Positions 25,479 through 33,520 of a DNA stretch of 64,000 bases are shown here, piece by piece (within the stretch, counting starts at the first letter, position 1; the number at the start of each line of letters is the position of its first letter). This DNA comes from Arthrobacter gandavensis (GTDB lineage: Bacteria > Actinomycetota > Actinomycetes > Actinomycetales > Micrococcaceae): assembly GCF_015355785.1 (NCBI RefSeq), contig NZ_JADKYW010000005.1:775468-839467 (forward strand), read 5' to 3'. The translations under genes and the position numbers were made by a program. The notes beneath the pieces are model-generated. The model searched no databases, was not told the DNA's origin, and worked only from the letters and a program-made list of their open reading frames with translations.

Positions 25479-26441
25479 ATGGTTTCATCACAGCCCTCGC
25501 CGCAGCACCCGCCGTCCAAGCCCGCACGGCCCGTCCGCTCCGGTGTTGCCCATGCCGGCCGCGGAGCCCTCATGGGCCTGGTGGAACTTGTCCCCGGAGT
25601 CTCCGGCGGCACCGTGGCACTGGTCCTCGGCGTTTTCGACCGGCTGATTGCATCGGCGAACCACTTCATCAGCGGCGCGCTCCACTTGGTCTTCCGGCGC
25701 GACCGGGCAGGCGCCGTCCGCAAGGTTTCCGGTGTCGAGTGGAGCCTGCTGCTCCCCCTCGCTGCCGGAATGTTCCTGGCCCTGATCTTCCTGTCCGGAC
25801 CGCTTCATTCATTTGTGGAGGGCCAGCCGGAGATCGCCAGCGCACTGTTTTTTGGCATGGTGGCTGCCAGCTTGGTTGTTCCGATCAGCATGGCCCGCGA
25901 TGCGGCGCCCGCCGTCCCGGCGACGGCTGCAGCCAGGCTCGCCGGCCCGGCAGTGGTGCTGGTGACAGCCGCGGCCGCATTCGCGCTGCTGGGCATTCCG
26001 GCCCTGCAGATCCAGGACCATTCATGGTGGGTGCTGGTGCTCAGCGGGGCCATTGCCGTCTGCGCCCTTGCCCTCCCCGGCCTTTCCGGGTCCTTCCTGC
26101 TGCTGACCTTCGGCATGTACGAGCCAACCCTCGAAGCCGTCAGCAACCGGGACCTCGGGTATCTCGCGTTCTTCATAGCCGGCGCAGTAGTCGGCCTCGG
26201 GTCGTTTGTCCGGCTGCTGGGCTATTTGCTGCGGATCCGCCGCCGGGCAGTCCTGCTGGTGGCGACCGGCCTGATCCTGGGTTCCTTGCGCGCACTGTGG
26301 CCGTGGCAGGAAAACAGTGCCCTGCTGCCGCCGGATGATGCCTGGCTCGTGCCGCTCGCTGCCGCGCTCGCGGGTGCCGCGGTGGTCCTGCTGCTGTGGT
26401 TCGCCCAGAGCCGTGCTGAGGCCAGGACCCTTCCCGCGTAG
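25479..26441 (+). CDS. DUF368 membrane protein (undecaprenyl-phosphate translocase PopT type)
   Basis: A 320-residue polytopic protein with about eight membrane segments. The family hallmark LMGLVELVPGVSGGTVALVLGVFDRLI and the second repeat ALPGLSGSFLLLTFGMYEP are present. DUF368 members have been shown to recycle undecaprenyl phosphate across the membrane for wall polymer synthesis, in parallel to DedA-family UptA. The start is probably ATG 25479, 7 nt after a TAGCGT -10 box (25466-25471) with no Shine-Dalgarno; GTG 25470 overlaps this box. No cell-wall genes adjoin it. Confidence 0.88.
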   Translation: MVSSQPSPQHPPSKPARPVRSGVAHAGRGALMGLVELVPGVSGGTVALVLGVFDRLIASANHFISGALHLVFRRDRAGAVRKVSGVEWSLLLPLAAGMFLALIFLSGPLHSFVEGQPEIASALFFGMVAASLVVPISMARDAAPAVPATAAARLAGPAVVLVTAAAAFALLGIPALQIQDHSWWVLVLSGAIAVCALALPGLSGSFLLLTFGMYEPTLEAVSNRDLGYLAFFIAGAVVGLGSFVRLLGYLLRIRRRAVLLVATGLILGSLRALWPWQENSALLPPDDAWLVPLAAALAGAAVVLLLWFAQSRAEARTLPA

Positions 26442-26489
26442 CACCCCGGACCTGGTTTCCGGCCCGCCCGCGCGGACCGTCTACCCGGG

Positions 26490-27557
26490 CTACAGATCGT
26501 CGTCGTAGTCCTTGCCGGCGTGCTGCTGGCGCAGCTCCCGGCCCTGCTGGATATCCTTCTCTTCCTGCTCCGCCCGCTTTTCGATCTGGCGGGTGTCCCG
26601 CGGAGGCAGCTGGATCGAGTGTTCGGCCTGGATTCCGGCCTGCAGTTCCCTGCCGCGTTCTACCTCCGCGTCGAACTCCGCACCGAAGAGCAGGGAGATA
26701 TTCACCAGCCACAGCCACAGCAGCAGCACGATGACGCCGCCGATTGCACCGTATGTGGCGTTGTAGCTGCCGAAGTTGCCTACGTAGAAGGCGAAGCCGA
26801 GCGTGGCCACGGCCATGACCACCAGCGCGAGGAAGGCGCCCATGCTCATCCAGCGGAACTTGGGCTGCTGCACATTGGGGGTGGCGTAGTACAGGACTGC
26901 AATCAGGATGACGGCAAACAGCACCATCACCGGCCACTTGGCAATGTTCCACACCATCAGCGCCTGACTGCCCATGCCAATCCAGTTGCCGATGCTCTCT
27001 GCGATCGGGCCGCTCACAACGAGCATGATCAGCAGGCACGCCACGAGGAGGATCATGATCAGGGTGACCAGCAGCTGCACGGGACGCAGCTTCCAGATGG
27101 GCCGGCCTTCCTCGACTTCGTAGATCCGGTTCATGGCACGGCCGAAGGCACCGGTGTATCCGGAAGCGGACCACAGCGCGCCGGCGAGGCCTACAAAGAG
27201 CGCCAGCCCTGCTGCACTGGAAGAGGTGAGCTGGTCGATGGGACCTTCGAGCACGTCCACGGCGTCTGCCGGGGCGAACGAGCGAACGTAATCCATCAAG
27301 GTGCTGGTGGTGGTTTCCGCCTGTCCAACCAGGCCGAGGATGGAAACCAGTGCAAGCAGTGCCGGGAAGAGCGCCAGCACCGTGTAATAGGTGAGGGATG
27401 CGGCCAGGTCCGTGCACTGGTCCTTGGAGAACTCCCGCCCCGTCTTCTTGAAGATGTACATCCAGCTTGGCTTGGTGACTTCCGCCGGAGTGTCCGGCTT
27501 CGACGCCGTTCCGAGCGAGCCTTCGCCCGACTGGTCAGATTTTTCCTGCTGAGCCAT
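26490..27557 (-). CDS. YihY/BrkB-family inner membrane protein
   Basis: A 355-residue protein with about six membrane segments, of the YihY/virulence-factor BrkB family (formerly mis-called RNase BN). Diagnostic stretches are DLAASLTYYTVLALFPALLALVSILGLVG, SASGYTGAFGRAMNRIYEVEEGRP and FDAEVERGRELQAG. Function is unresolved in the literature. The C-terminus is a charged helical tail of about 45 residues. AGGAGG stands just upstream of the ATG. Confidence 0.92.
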   Translation of the reverse strand: MAQQEKSDQSGEGSLGTASKPDTPAEVTKPSWMYIFKKTGREFSKDQCTDLAASLTYYTVLALFPALLALVSILGLVGQAETTTSTLMDYVRSFAPADAVDVLEGPIDQLTSSSAAGLALFVGLAGALWSASGYTGAFGRAMNRIYEVEEGRPIWKLRPVQLLVTLIMILLVACLLIMLVVSGPIAESIGNWIGMGSQALMVWNIAKWPVMVLFAVILIAVLYYATPNVQQPKFRWMSMGAFLALVVMAVATLGFAFYVGNFGSYNATYGAIGGVIVLLLWLWLVNISLLFGAEFDAEVERGRELQAGIQAEHSIQLPPRDTRQIEKRAEQEEKDIQQGRELRQQHAGKDYDDDL

Positions 27558-27636
27558 GGGCCCCTCCTGGCATGCTCGAGTCCGGGGTACCCATCGTATT
27601 GCTAAGCAGGCTTATGTCCAAGCAGGCCCGCCGGCC

Positions 27637-27948
27637 TCACCAGGCCTTGTAGTAATCCTCCAGCTGCGCTTCCTCCTCCGGGGTGAGCGCGCCGTCGTGG
27701 TCCATGTCCGGTGAATCCTCGATCGCCTTGCGCGAATAGTCTACGTACAGGTCATCGTCGTCCCGGCGGGAACCCTGCAGCGGCACGAAATACTGCCGGC
27801 CCTCAAACAGCCCCAGCGCCACCGTAACCCAGGCCGGCTGGCCGGTAGCCCGGTCCAGGTGGACGTTGCCCACCAGGCCCAGCCGCTCGCCGTCCTTCGC
27901 CCAGACATTCGAACCCTGCAATTCGTGGATCACATACTGGTCAACCAT
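27637..27948 (-). CDS. PRC-barrel protein with a single EF-hand-like loop
   Basis: A 103-residue cytosolic protein. Residues about 8-70 have the PRC-barrel pattern (GSNVWAKDGERLGLVGNVHLDRATGQPAWVTVAL, then GRQYFVPLQG), a fold that often binds partner proteins or RNA. The C-terminus holds DMDHDGALTPEE, which has the spacing of an EF-hand calcium loop (Asp at 1, 3, 5, Gly at 6, Glu at 12). ATG 27948 is chosen since CAAGGAG precedes it. The role is unknown; related proteins in the group are often stress-linked. Confidence 0.8.
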   Translation of the reverse strand: MVDQYVIHELQGSNVWAKDGERLGLVGNVHLDRATGQPAWVTVALGLFEGRQYFVPLQGSRRDDDDLYVDYSRKAIEDSPDMDHDGALTPEEEAQLEDYYKAW

Positions 27949-28055
27949 GGCCGCTGGCTCCTTGTCCGGATGCTTTGCGCAGCCTGTCCGCATTCGGGCG
28001 GCTGCACCGTGGGTATCATTCCAGCCCTTAGGCCCCCCGGGTTGTCAACACCCGG

Positions 28056-28087
28056 CGGCCGGCGTGCTCATCGGCCGGCGTGCTCAT
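28056..28087. repeat. 16-bp tandem duplication at the 3' end of the MscS gene
   Basis: CGGCCGGCGTGCTCAT occurs twice back to back (28056-28071, 28072-28087). The gene's stop codon falls in the second copy read on the minus strand. Collapsing the duplication would extend the protein by seven residues. Confidence 0.9.
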
Positions 28088-29282
28088 CGCGGTCTTCCCA
28101 GGCGTCGCGGCCGGGGCCGGCGAAACTGCGGTTGCGTTCCACGGCGTCGATGCTGCCGGTGAACAGCTGCGACGTGCTGGCGTCCTCATCTGCGCCGCGG
28201 CGCTGCGGCTGCAGCCGCGGGGGCACCGCATCCACCGCAGGCTGGCGCAGCTGTTCGAAGCGCTGGCGCGGCAGGGCCGCCGGGTGCTCGTCCTGCAGGA
28301 AGGACACCATGGACTCCCGGACCAGGCAGCGCAGGTCGAACAGGGTGCCGGAGTCGGGGGCTGAAACGAGGATGCGGACACGAATGAGGCCCTGGATGGC
28401 GTCGGTGATCTGCAGGACGCCGGTGCGCCCGTCCCAGAGGTCCGTGCCGGCCAGGATGCGCTTGAGCTCATCGCGCATGGCCGCCACCGGGGACTCCCAG
28501 TCCAGGTCCAGCTCGACGGTACCCAGGATGGCAGACTGCTTGCGGGTCCAGTTCTCGAAGGGGGTGGAGGTGAAGTACGTGGAAGGAAGGATCAGCCGCC
28601 GGTCGTCCCAGATGTGCACCACCACGTAGGTCATGGTGATTTCTTCGATGGTTCCCCACTGCCCCTCCACCACAACCACATCGTCCACGCGGATGGCATC
28701 CGTGAAGGCCAGCTGCAGCCCGGCGAAAACGTTCCCCAGCGTGCTCTGGACGGCAAGGCCGGCCACGATCGAGAGCAGGCCGGCAGAGGCTAGGAGCCCG
28801 GCTCCCAGGGCGCGGACTTCCTCGATGGTCAGCAGGACGCAGGCTACCGCCACGGTGATGACCAGCGCGACGGCGACCCGGCGGCCCAGGATGACCTGTG
28901 TCTTCAGGCGACGCAGCCGGCGGTTGTCCTTGGTGTCCGTGCTGTATCTGGTCAGGATGACTGCCTCAATGATCAGCAGCGCGACGACGGCGAGCCAGCC
29001 GATCGCGGCAATCAGTCCAATGACCAGAACATAGTCCAGGGTGCCGTACCAGGACTGCCCGCGGGCCGTCGCTCCCAGCGCTATCCGCGTGCCGATCAGC
29101 GCGAGCACCAGCCGCAGCGGGTTCCGTCCCAGGACGGTGACTTCACGGATATGCGGGACCTTGCGGAAGATCCGGGCGGCGGATCCGTGCACCACCCGGG
29201 CGGCGACCAATGCGGCCGCAACAGCAATAAGAACAGCGATCAAAGGCCGCAGCGGGTCCAGGGCGTCAAGAAATTCCTGCAT
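28068..29282 (-). CDS. small-conductance mechanosensitive channel (MscS family)
   Basis: A 404-residue channel with an N-terminal membrane segment (about 14-35), two further segments between about 60 and 150, and the pore-lining helix with its following beta domain (GLLASAGLLSIVAGLAVQSTLGNVFAGLQLAFTDAIRVDDVVVVEGQWGTIEEITMTYVVV). It releases osmolytes on osmotic downshift. The C-terminal cytosolic region is proline- and arginine-rich and ends early because of a 16-bp tandem duplication. The ATG overlaps a GGGAGG site by distance. It is monocistronic. Confidence 0.9.
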   Translation of the reverse strand: MQEFLDALDPLRPLIAVLIAVAAALVAARVVHGSAARIFRKVPHIREVTVLGRNPLRLVLALIGTRIALGATARGQSWYGTLDYVLVIGLIAAIGWLAVVALLIIEAVILTRYSTDTKDNRRLRRLKTQVILGRRVAVALVITVAVACVLLTIEEVRALGAGLLASAGLLSIVAGLAVQSTLGNVFAGLQLAFTDAIRVDDVVVVEGQWGTIEEITMTYVVVHIWDDRRLILPSTYFTSTPFENWTRKQSAILGTVELDLDWESPVAAMRDELKRILAGTDLWDGRTGVLQITDAIQGLIRVRILVSAPDSGTLFDLRCLVRESMVSFLQDEHPAALPRQRFEQLRQPAVDAVPPRLQPQRRGADEDASTSQLFTGSIDAVERNRSFAGPGRDAWEDRDEHAGR

Positions 29283-29345
29283 GGGCCGATCATGGCAAAC
29301 CTCCCGGGGGTCCTGTCCAATCCTGTGATCCCGGACGCAAAAGTG

Positions 29346-29369
29346 CCCCTCCGGATAAAACCGGAGGGG
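29346..29369 (-). terminator. terminator of the siderophore lipoprotein gene
   Basis: CCCCTCCGG / CCGGAGGGG stem of 9 bp with a 6-nt A/T loop, followed on the minus strand by CACTTTTGC. Confidence 0.75.
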
Positions 29370-29387
29370 TACTCGGCACGGGATGTG

Positions 29388-30434
29388 TTACTTGACCTGA
29401 GCGGCAGCCTCGCCCAGCATCGGAACGAAGTTGTCCAGTGCGTAGGGGATGCTCAGCACGTTGGCGGCTGAAACGGAGAGCGTCAGGGTGTTGTCGGAGT
29501 CGGTAACCAGTCCGCCGTTCTTGACGGCCGGAATCTGGCTCAGCAGCGGATCGGAGGCAATGGCGTCCTTGGCGGCGTCGTCCGCTACCCAGCTGACGAA
29601 GAGGTCCGCTTCGAGCTCATTGGCGCGTTCCGGAGACCAGGTCAGGTAGAACGCGTCTGAGGGCGCATTCTCGTCCACGACCGGCGCCTGGACCATGCCC
29701 AGTTCCTTCAGGAACTTGGGGCGGTTGTCACCGGAGGTGTAGATGGAGATCTGGTCTGCACCGGCGGTGGTGTCCAGGTTGCCGTAAATGAAGCTTGTTC
29801 CGGCGAGCTCGGGATACTCGGCCGCCTTGTCCGCGATGGCCTGCTCGGTCTCTTCAACCAGCTTGGCTGCTTCGTCGCTCTTGCCCAGGGCTTCGCCGAT
29901 CATCTCCGCGGAGTCCTGCCAGGAGGTGTAGTACGGGGTCTCCGGGTAGGCGACCACCGGTGCGATGGCGCTGAGCTTGTCATATTCCTCTTCGGTAATA
30001 CCTGAGTAGGCGGCGAGGATCACGTCGGGGGTGGTGGCAGCGATCGCATCGAAGTTGATGCCGTCAGTCTCGGAGTACTGAACCGGGGCGTTCTCGGATC
30101 CGATGGGCGCACCGAGCTCTTCGAGCGCGTCGTCAATCCATGGGGTGGTTCCGTTCTCGTTGCCGCCCCACTCGTACTCCGGCATGCCGACGGGTACTAC
30201 GCCCAGGGCCAGTGCCGTGTCGGTGTTCACCCAGGAAACAGTGGCGACGCGCTCCGGAGCCGAGTCGATGGTGGTTTCGCCGAACGCGTGCTCGATGGTG
30301 ACGGGGAACTGGTCGCTGGAGCCGGCAGAGCTTCCGCTGCCCGAATCCGATGAGGACCCGGTGGAGCAGGCGGAAAGGGACAGCGCGGCAACGGCTGCGA
30401 CGGCCGCAAGGCTGCGCATGCGGGACAGGGCCAT
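29388..30434 (-). CDS. iron-siderophore ABC transporter substrate-binding lipoprotein
   Basis: A 348-residue extracellular lipoprotein that binds ferric siderophore. The signal peptide ends in LSACS with the lipidated Cys near residue 23, then a serine/glycine linker; the FepB/FhuD-like body has APERVATVSWVNTDTALALG and PDVILAAYSGITEEEYDKLSAIAPVV. ATG 30434 is preceded by AAGGAG. It is encoded 6 kb from its presumed permease/ATPase operon (18967-23038) but shares the same iron box type, so it probably completes that importer. Confidence 0.92.
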   Translation of the reverse strand: MALSRMRSLAAVAAVAALSLSACSTGSSSDSGSGSSAGSSDQFPVTIEHAFGETTIDSAPERVATVSWVNTDTALALGVVPVGMPEYEWGGNENGTTPWIDDALEELGAPIGSENAPVQYSETDGINFDAIAATTPDVILAAYSGITEEEYDKLSAIAPVVAYPETPYYTSWQDSAEMIGEALGKSDEAAKLVEETEQAIADKAAEYPELAGTSFIYGNLDTTAGADQISIYTSGDNRPKFLKELGMVQAPVVDENAPSDAFYLTWSPERANELEADLFVSWVADDAAKDAIASDPLLSQIPAVKNGGLVTDSDNTLTLSVSAANVLSIPYALDNFVPMLGEAAAQVK

Positions 30435-30489
30435 TTGTGGGCTCCTTGATAGTGCAGTGTGGACGGGGATGCCGGCCTCTTTGGTCCGG

Positions 30490-30508
30490 CAAGGTAAGGC
30501 TAACCTAT
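30490..30508 (-). promoter_or_regulatory. iron box (DtxR/IdeR-type operator)
   Basis: CAAGGTAAGGCTAACCTAT matches the DtxR/IdeR consensus at most positions and lies about 56-74 bp upstream of the lipoprotein ATG. It should repress the gene when iron is plentiful. Confidence 0.9.
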
Positions 30509-30539
30509 TCATCCGTGAAATACGCAAAACAGATGTGCC

Positions 30540-31762
30540 CTAATCGTCACACTGGGGGCGGAGACGCAGCAGGCGCCGCAGGTCAACGTCGACATCAGCC
30601 AGTGATCCCGCGTCTACAGGCCTGCCAAGCGCGATCAGCCGGCGTGCGGCACGGATCGAGTTCCCGGAATCAATTCCGGCCGCCCCGGCCAGCGTTCCAT
30701 CCGGAGAGATGCGGAACACCATGTACCCCGGGCCCGGTTCTCCGCGCTCCACGCTGGATCCTGCACCGGACAGTGAGCCCACTGCCTCGGCATGGATGCC
30801 GTAGCGGTCGGTCCAGAACCATGGCACGGCCGCTTCCTGCGGTTCCTGTCCCAGGATTCCGGCCGCGGCTGCCTGTCCGGACCGGACGGCCGCATCCCAG
30901 TGTTCGCTGCGCCGCTCCAGCGCTGCCCCCACGCGCCTGCGGACGGCGTCGCCCGCTGCGTAGACGCGGGGATGGCTGGTACGGCCGCAGGAGTCAACCA
31001 CTATGCCGTCTGCGACTTCCAGGCCTGCGGCCTCTGCCAGCGCCGTGTCCGGAACCATTCCCACGGCGGCCAGCACGGTGTCCGCGGCCACTGCGGAACC
31101 GTCTTCCAGCAGCACGGCCAGCCCGCCGCCGTCGGGCACTACATCCACGGGCAGCGCGGTGAGGCTTTCGACCCCGTTCCGGGCGTGAAGTGAATGCAGG
31201 TAGGCGGCGGCTTCCGGACCCATGGCGGGCACGAGCGGCACGGGAACCGGATCAATGAGCACGACGGCGGTACCGGCCGCGGCAGCCGTGGCCGCGACTT
31301 CGGCTCCGATAAGTCCGGCCCCAATGATGACCAGTCGCTTACCGGCCCCCAGCCGTCCACGGAGGGCGTCCGCGTCGGAGCGGGTCCGCAGGGTGTGGAG
31401 CAGCCCGGCGCCGGGGATCGGTAGCCTCCGAGCGGTGCCCCCGTGGCCAGCAGGAATACATCGGCCTGGATCTCTTCGCCGCCGGCCAGGACGGCGGTTC
31501 CGGAATCCGGATCCAGCTGCACGGCCGTTCCGGCGGCCACGTCCACGGCGTTGGTTTTGTACCAGGACTCCTCGGCCAGGGCCAGGGCCGCACCGGAACC
31601 ACCGGCGAGGTAGGCCTTGCTGAGCGGCGGCCGGTCATAGGGCCGCCCAGCTGGGTCTACGAGCTGGAGGCGGCCGGCGAAGCCGCGTCGGCGCAGTTCA
31701 GCGGCGGCACTGAACCCTGCCGGACCGGCCCCGATGATTACTGCGGAGCGGGGCTCGGACAT
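30540..31762 (-). pseudogene. FAD-dependent ferredoxin reductase, frameshifted
   Basis: Two minus-strand frames together encode one pyridine nucleotide-disulfide-type reductase of about 407 residues. The 5' part (from ATG 31762) has the FAD motif VIIGAGPAGFSAAAELRRRGF and runs to LLATGAPLGGY; the remainder continues in another frame with LPIPGAGLLHTLRTRSDAD, the NAD motif VIIGAGLIGAEVAA and the C-terminal reductase domain (GDAVRRRVGAALERRSEHWDAAVRSGQAAA). A single missing base near 31422-31430 (within GGAGG, minus strand) explains the shift. It sits right behind a Rieske ferredoxin gene, a usual partner for aromatic dioxygenase electron supply. A sequencing error is the main alternative. Confidence 0.8.
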
Positions 31763-31765
31763 CCC

Positions 31766-32110
31766 CTATGACCCGGCGGGGGCAACGCCCGGATAGAGGA
31801 TCACGTCCCCGTCCACAACCTCCACGCGGTGGGCCACGGCGTTCACGGTGGCGGGAAGGCAGAGGGCCGCACCTGTCTTGAGGCAGAAGCGTGCAGAGTG
31901 GACCGGGCATTCAACCTCACCGTCTTCGATCCAGCCTTCGGCCAGGGACGCTTCCTCATGGGTGCAGGTGTCGTTGAGGGCATAGAACCCACCGTCGTCA
32001 CTGTGGAAGACGGCTATGTCGTCCGCTGTCCCGGTGGTGGTGGAATCGACCGTGATGGCTTCACCCTCGTCGATTTCGTCTGCTGCAGCTACACGGATAC
32101 CTTCGCTCAT
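31766..32110 (-). CDS. Rieske-type [2Fe-2S] ferredoxin
   Basis: A 114-residue small electron carrier of the non-heme oxygenase ferredoxin group. The cluster ligands are intact: CTHEEASL (C-x-H) and CPVHSARF (C-x-x-H), 18 residues apart. It should pass electrons from the following reductase gene to a terminal oxygenase; no oxygenase gene is next to it. The start is ATG 32110, or GTG 32119 which adds three residues. It ends 3 nt before the reductase start, giving a co-translated pair. Confidence 0.88.
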   Translation of the reverse strand: MSEGIRVAAADEIDEGEAITVDSTTTGTADDIAVFHSDDGGFYALNDTCTHEEASLAEGWIEDGEVECPVHSARFCLKTGAALCLPATVNAVAHRVEVVDGDVILYPGVAPAGS

Positions 32111-32155
32111 GGCATCCACGTTACCGCGGGCCGGAGGCCGGAACTGATCCGGCGG

Positions 32156-32599
32156 CTATGCACCGGCGGACCCTGCGGCCCCGTACTGGCGCTGCCCCTC
32201 CAGTTCGGAAATGAGTGAGATGAGTTCCTGGCGCAGTGCCGGCCGGAGCTCAGCCGTAAGGCTCTGGTCTTCCAGGCGGATTGCCTGTCCCAGCGCTTCG
32301 CGGCCGTACTCGGAAATGTGCACTGCGCGCTTGGGCGCCTCTGCGCCGTCGCCCACCTCGTAGACAAGTCCCTGCGAGCGCATGCTTACCAGGGTTGTGC
32401 CCAGTGTTTGCGCGGTCACACGGAGCCTGCGGGCCAGTTCCGCCCGGCGCATCGGGCCAAAATCCCGCAGCACCTTCAGCGCCGTGACCCGCTCCTGGGT
32501 CAGTCCCATGGCCCGGAGCCGGTTGTCCATCTCCCGGCGCAGCATCCGGGCTGCCGTTGACAGCAGCCGGATCGCTTCCCAATCCCCCTCGTTCTGCAT
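32156..32599 (-). CDS. MarR-family transcriptional regulator
   Basis: A 147-residue winged-helix protein. The HTH region is visible as MRRAELARRLRVTAQTLGTTLVSMRSQGLVYEV and the wing as GAEAPKRAVHISEYG. It is in the same orientation as, and about 45 bp ahead of, the Rieske-reductase pair, so it may regulate or be co-transcribed with them. The ATG follows CAGGGGG; a TACACT -10-like box lies about 55 nt upstream. Confidence 0.87.
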   Translation of the reverse strand: MQNEGDWEAIRLLSTAARMLRREMDNRLRAMGLTQERVTALKVLRDFGPMRRAELARRLRVTAQTLGTTLVSMRSQGLVYEVGDGAEAPKRAVHISEYGREALGQAIRLEDQSLTAELRPALRQELISLISELEGQRQYGAAGSAGA

Positions 32600-32684
32600 A
32601 CCGCGGTACCCCCTGAGTTAGCTGTGGCTGGTTTCCAATTTCCTCAGTGTACTTACTATCCAAACCGCTGCAGGGGGGTGCCTG

Positions 32685-33335
32685 TCAAGCTCGGCGGTCT
32701 CGGGCCCCGGCAAAAGCCTGGAATTGCGCCACGCACCCGGGCGCGCCGGAAATTTCCACCCGGGCGGCTGCGCTCCTTCCCATGGCGTGGAGTGCCAGCT
32801 CGGTCACCGGCCCGGTGATGGTCACGGCCGGCTCCCCGCCGCGCACCGTGGCCTGTTCCCCGCCGGGAAGCTGCAGCACCACTCCCACGGGGCTTCGCCG
32901 GTACCCAAGACGGGCCGCCAGTGGAAGCAGGCGGCGCAGTTCGGCCAGCTCCCCCTCCGGCATCTCCCGCGGTTCCGCATCGCCGGTTCCCCGGCGGATG
33001 TCTTCGTGGTGGACGTAGAACTCCAGGAGGTTTACCGCGTCGCCGCCCCACCGCATCGGCGAGAAGCCCCGCGCACCGGCGGCGAACCTGTCCACCAGCT
33101 GCCGGTAGCCCGTGTCCGTCGCGGCCCGGGCCACCAGCGGATCCAGGCTGTGCTCATGCCCCGGCTTGTCCCGCCGCAGCACATCCCCTGCCATGGCCCA
33201 CGGCCGCTCCTCGCGGACTATCAGGTGAGCCAGGAGCCTGCTCACGTTCCAGCCCTCGCAGAGCGTGGACGCCTGCGGGTCAGCGCCGTGCAGCGTGCGG
33301 ACCAGGGCCGCGCGTTCGGTTTCCATCCATGCCAT
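32685..33335 (-). CDS. TIGR03085-type DinB/maleylpyruvate-isomerase-fold protein
   Basis: A 216-residue actinobacterial protein of the mycothiol-dependent maleylpyruvate isomerase / DinB-like four-helix fold. Visible features are RAALVRTLHGADPQASTLCEGWNVSRLLAHLIVREERP (with the typical WxxxxLxxHL helix), then FYVHHEDIRRG and the C-terminal small domain with LQLPGGEQATVRGGEPAVTITGPVTEL. Histidines could bind a metal. Function is unknown. The ATG lies 6 nt after a TAGGGT -10 box on the minus strand, leaderless type. Confidence 0.85.
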   Translation of the reverse strand: MAWMETERAALVRTLHGADPQASTLCEGWNVSRLLAHLIVREERPWAMAGDVLRRDKPGHEHSLDPLVARAATDTGYRQLVDRFAAGARGFSPMRWGGDAVNLLEFYVHHEDIRRGTGDAEPREMPEGELAELRRLLPLAARLGYRRSPVGVVLQLPGGEQATVRGGEPAVTITGPVTELALHAMGRSAAARVEISGAPGCVAQFQAFAGARDRRA

Positions 33336-33520
33336 GCCCGTACCCTACATGGCCCTGCCCCGGCACCCCCGGGGACGGCGAAGATATGGATTGCCTACTG
33401 GCCGGTACCGGTTATCCGCCTACCCCTTTACCGGCAAATAGGAGCGCGTAGCATGGCTGGCACACCCAGCGGAGGCTGCCTGGGGAGCGGCCCTGACCAG
33501 TTCAGAACCAGGGGAAAACC

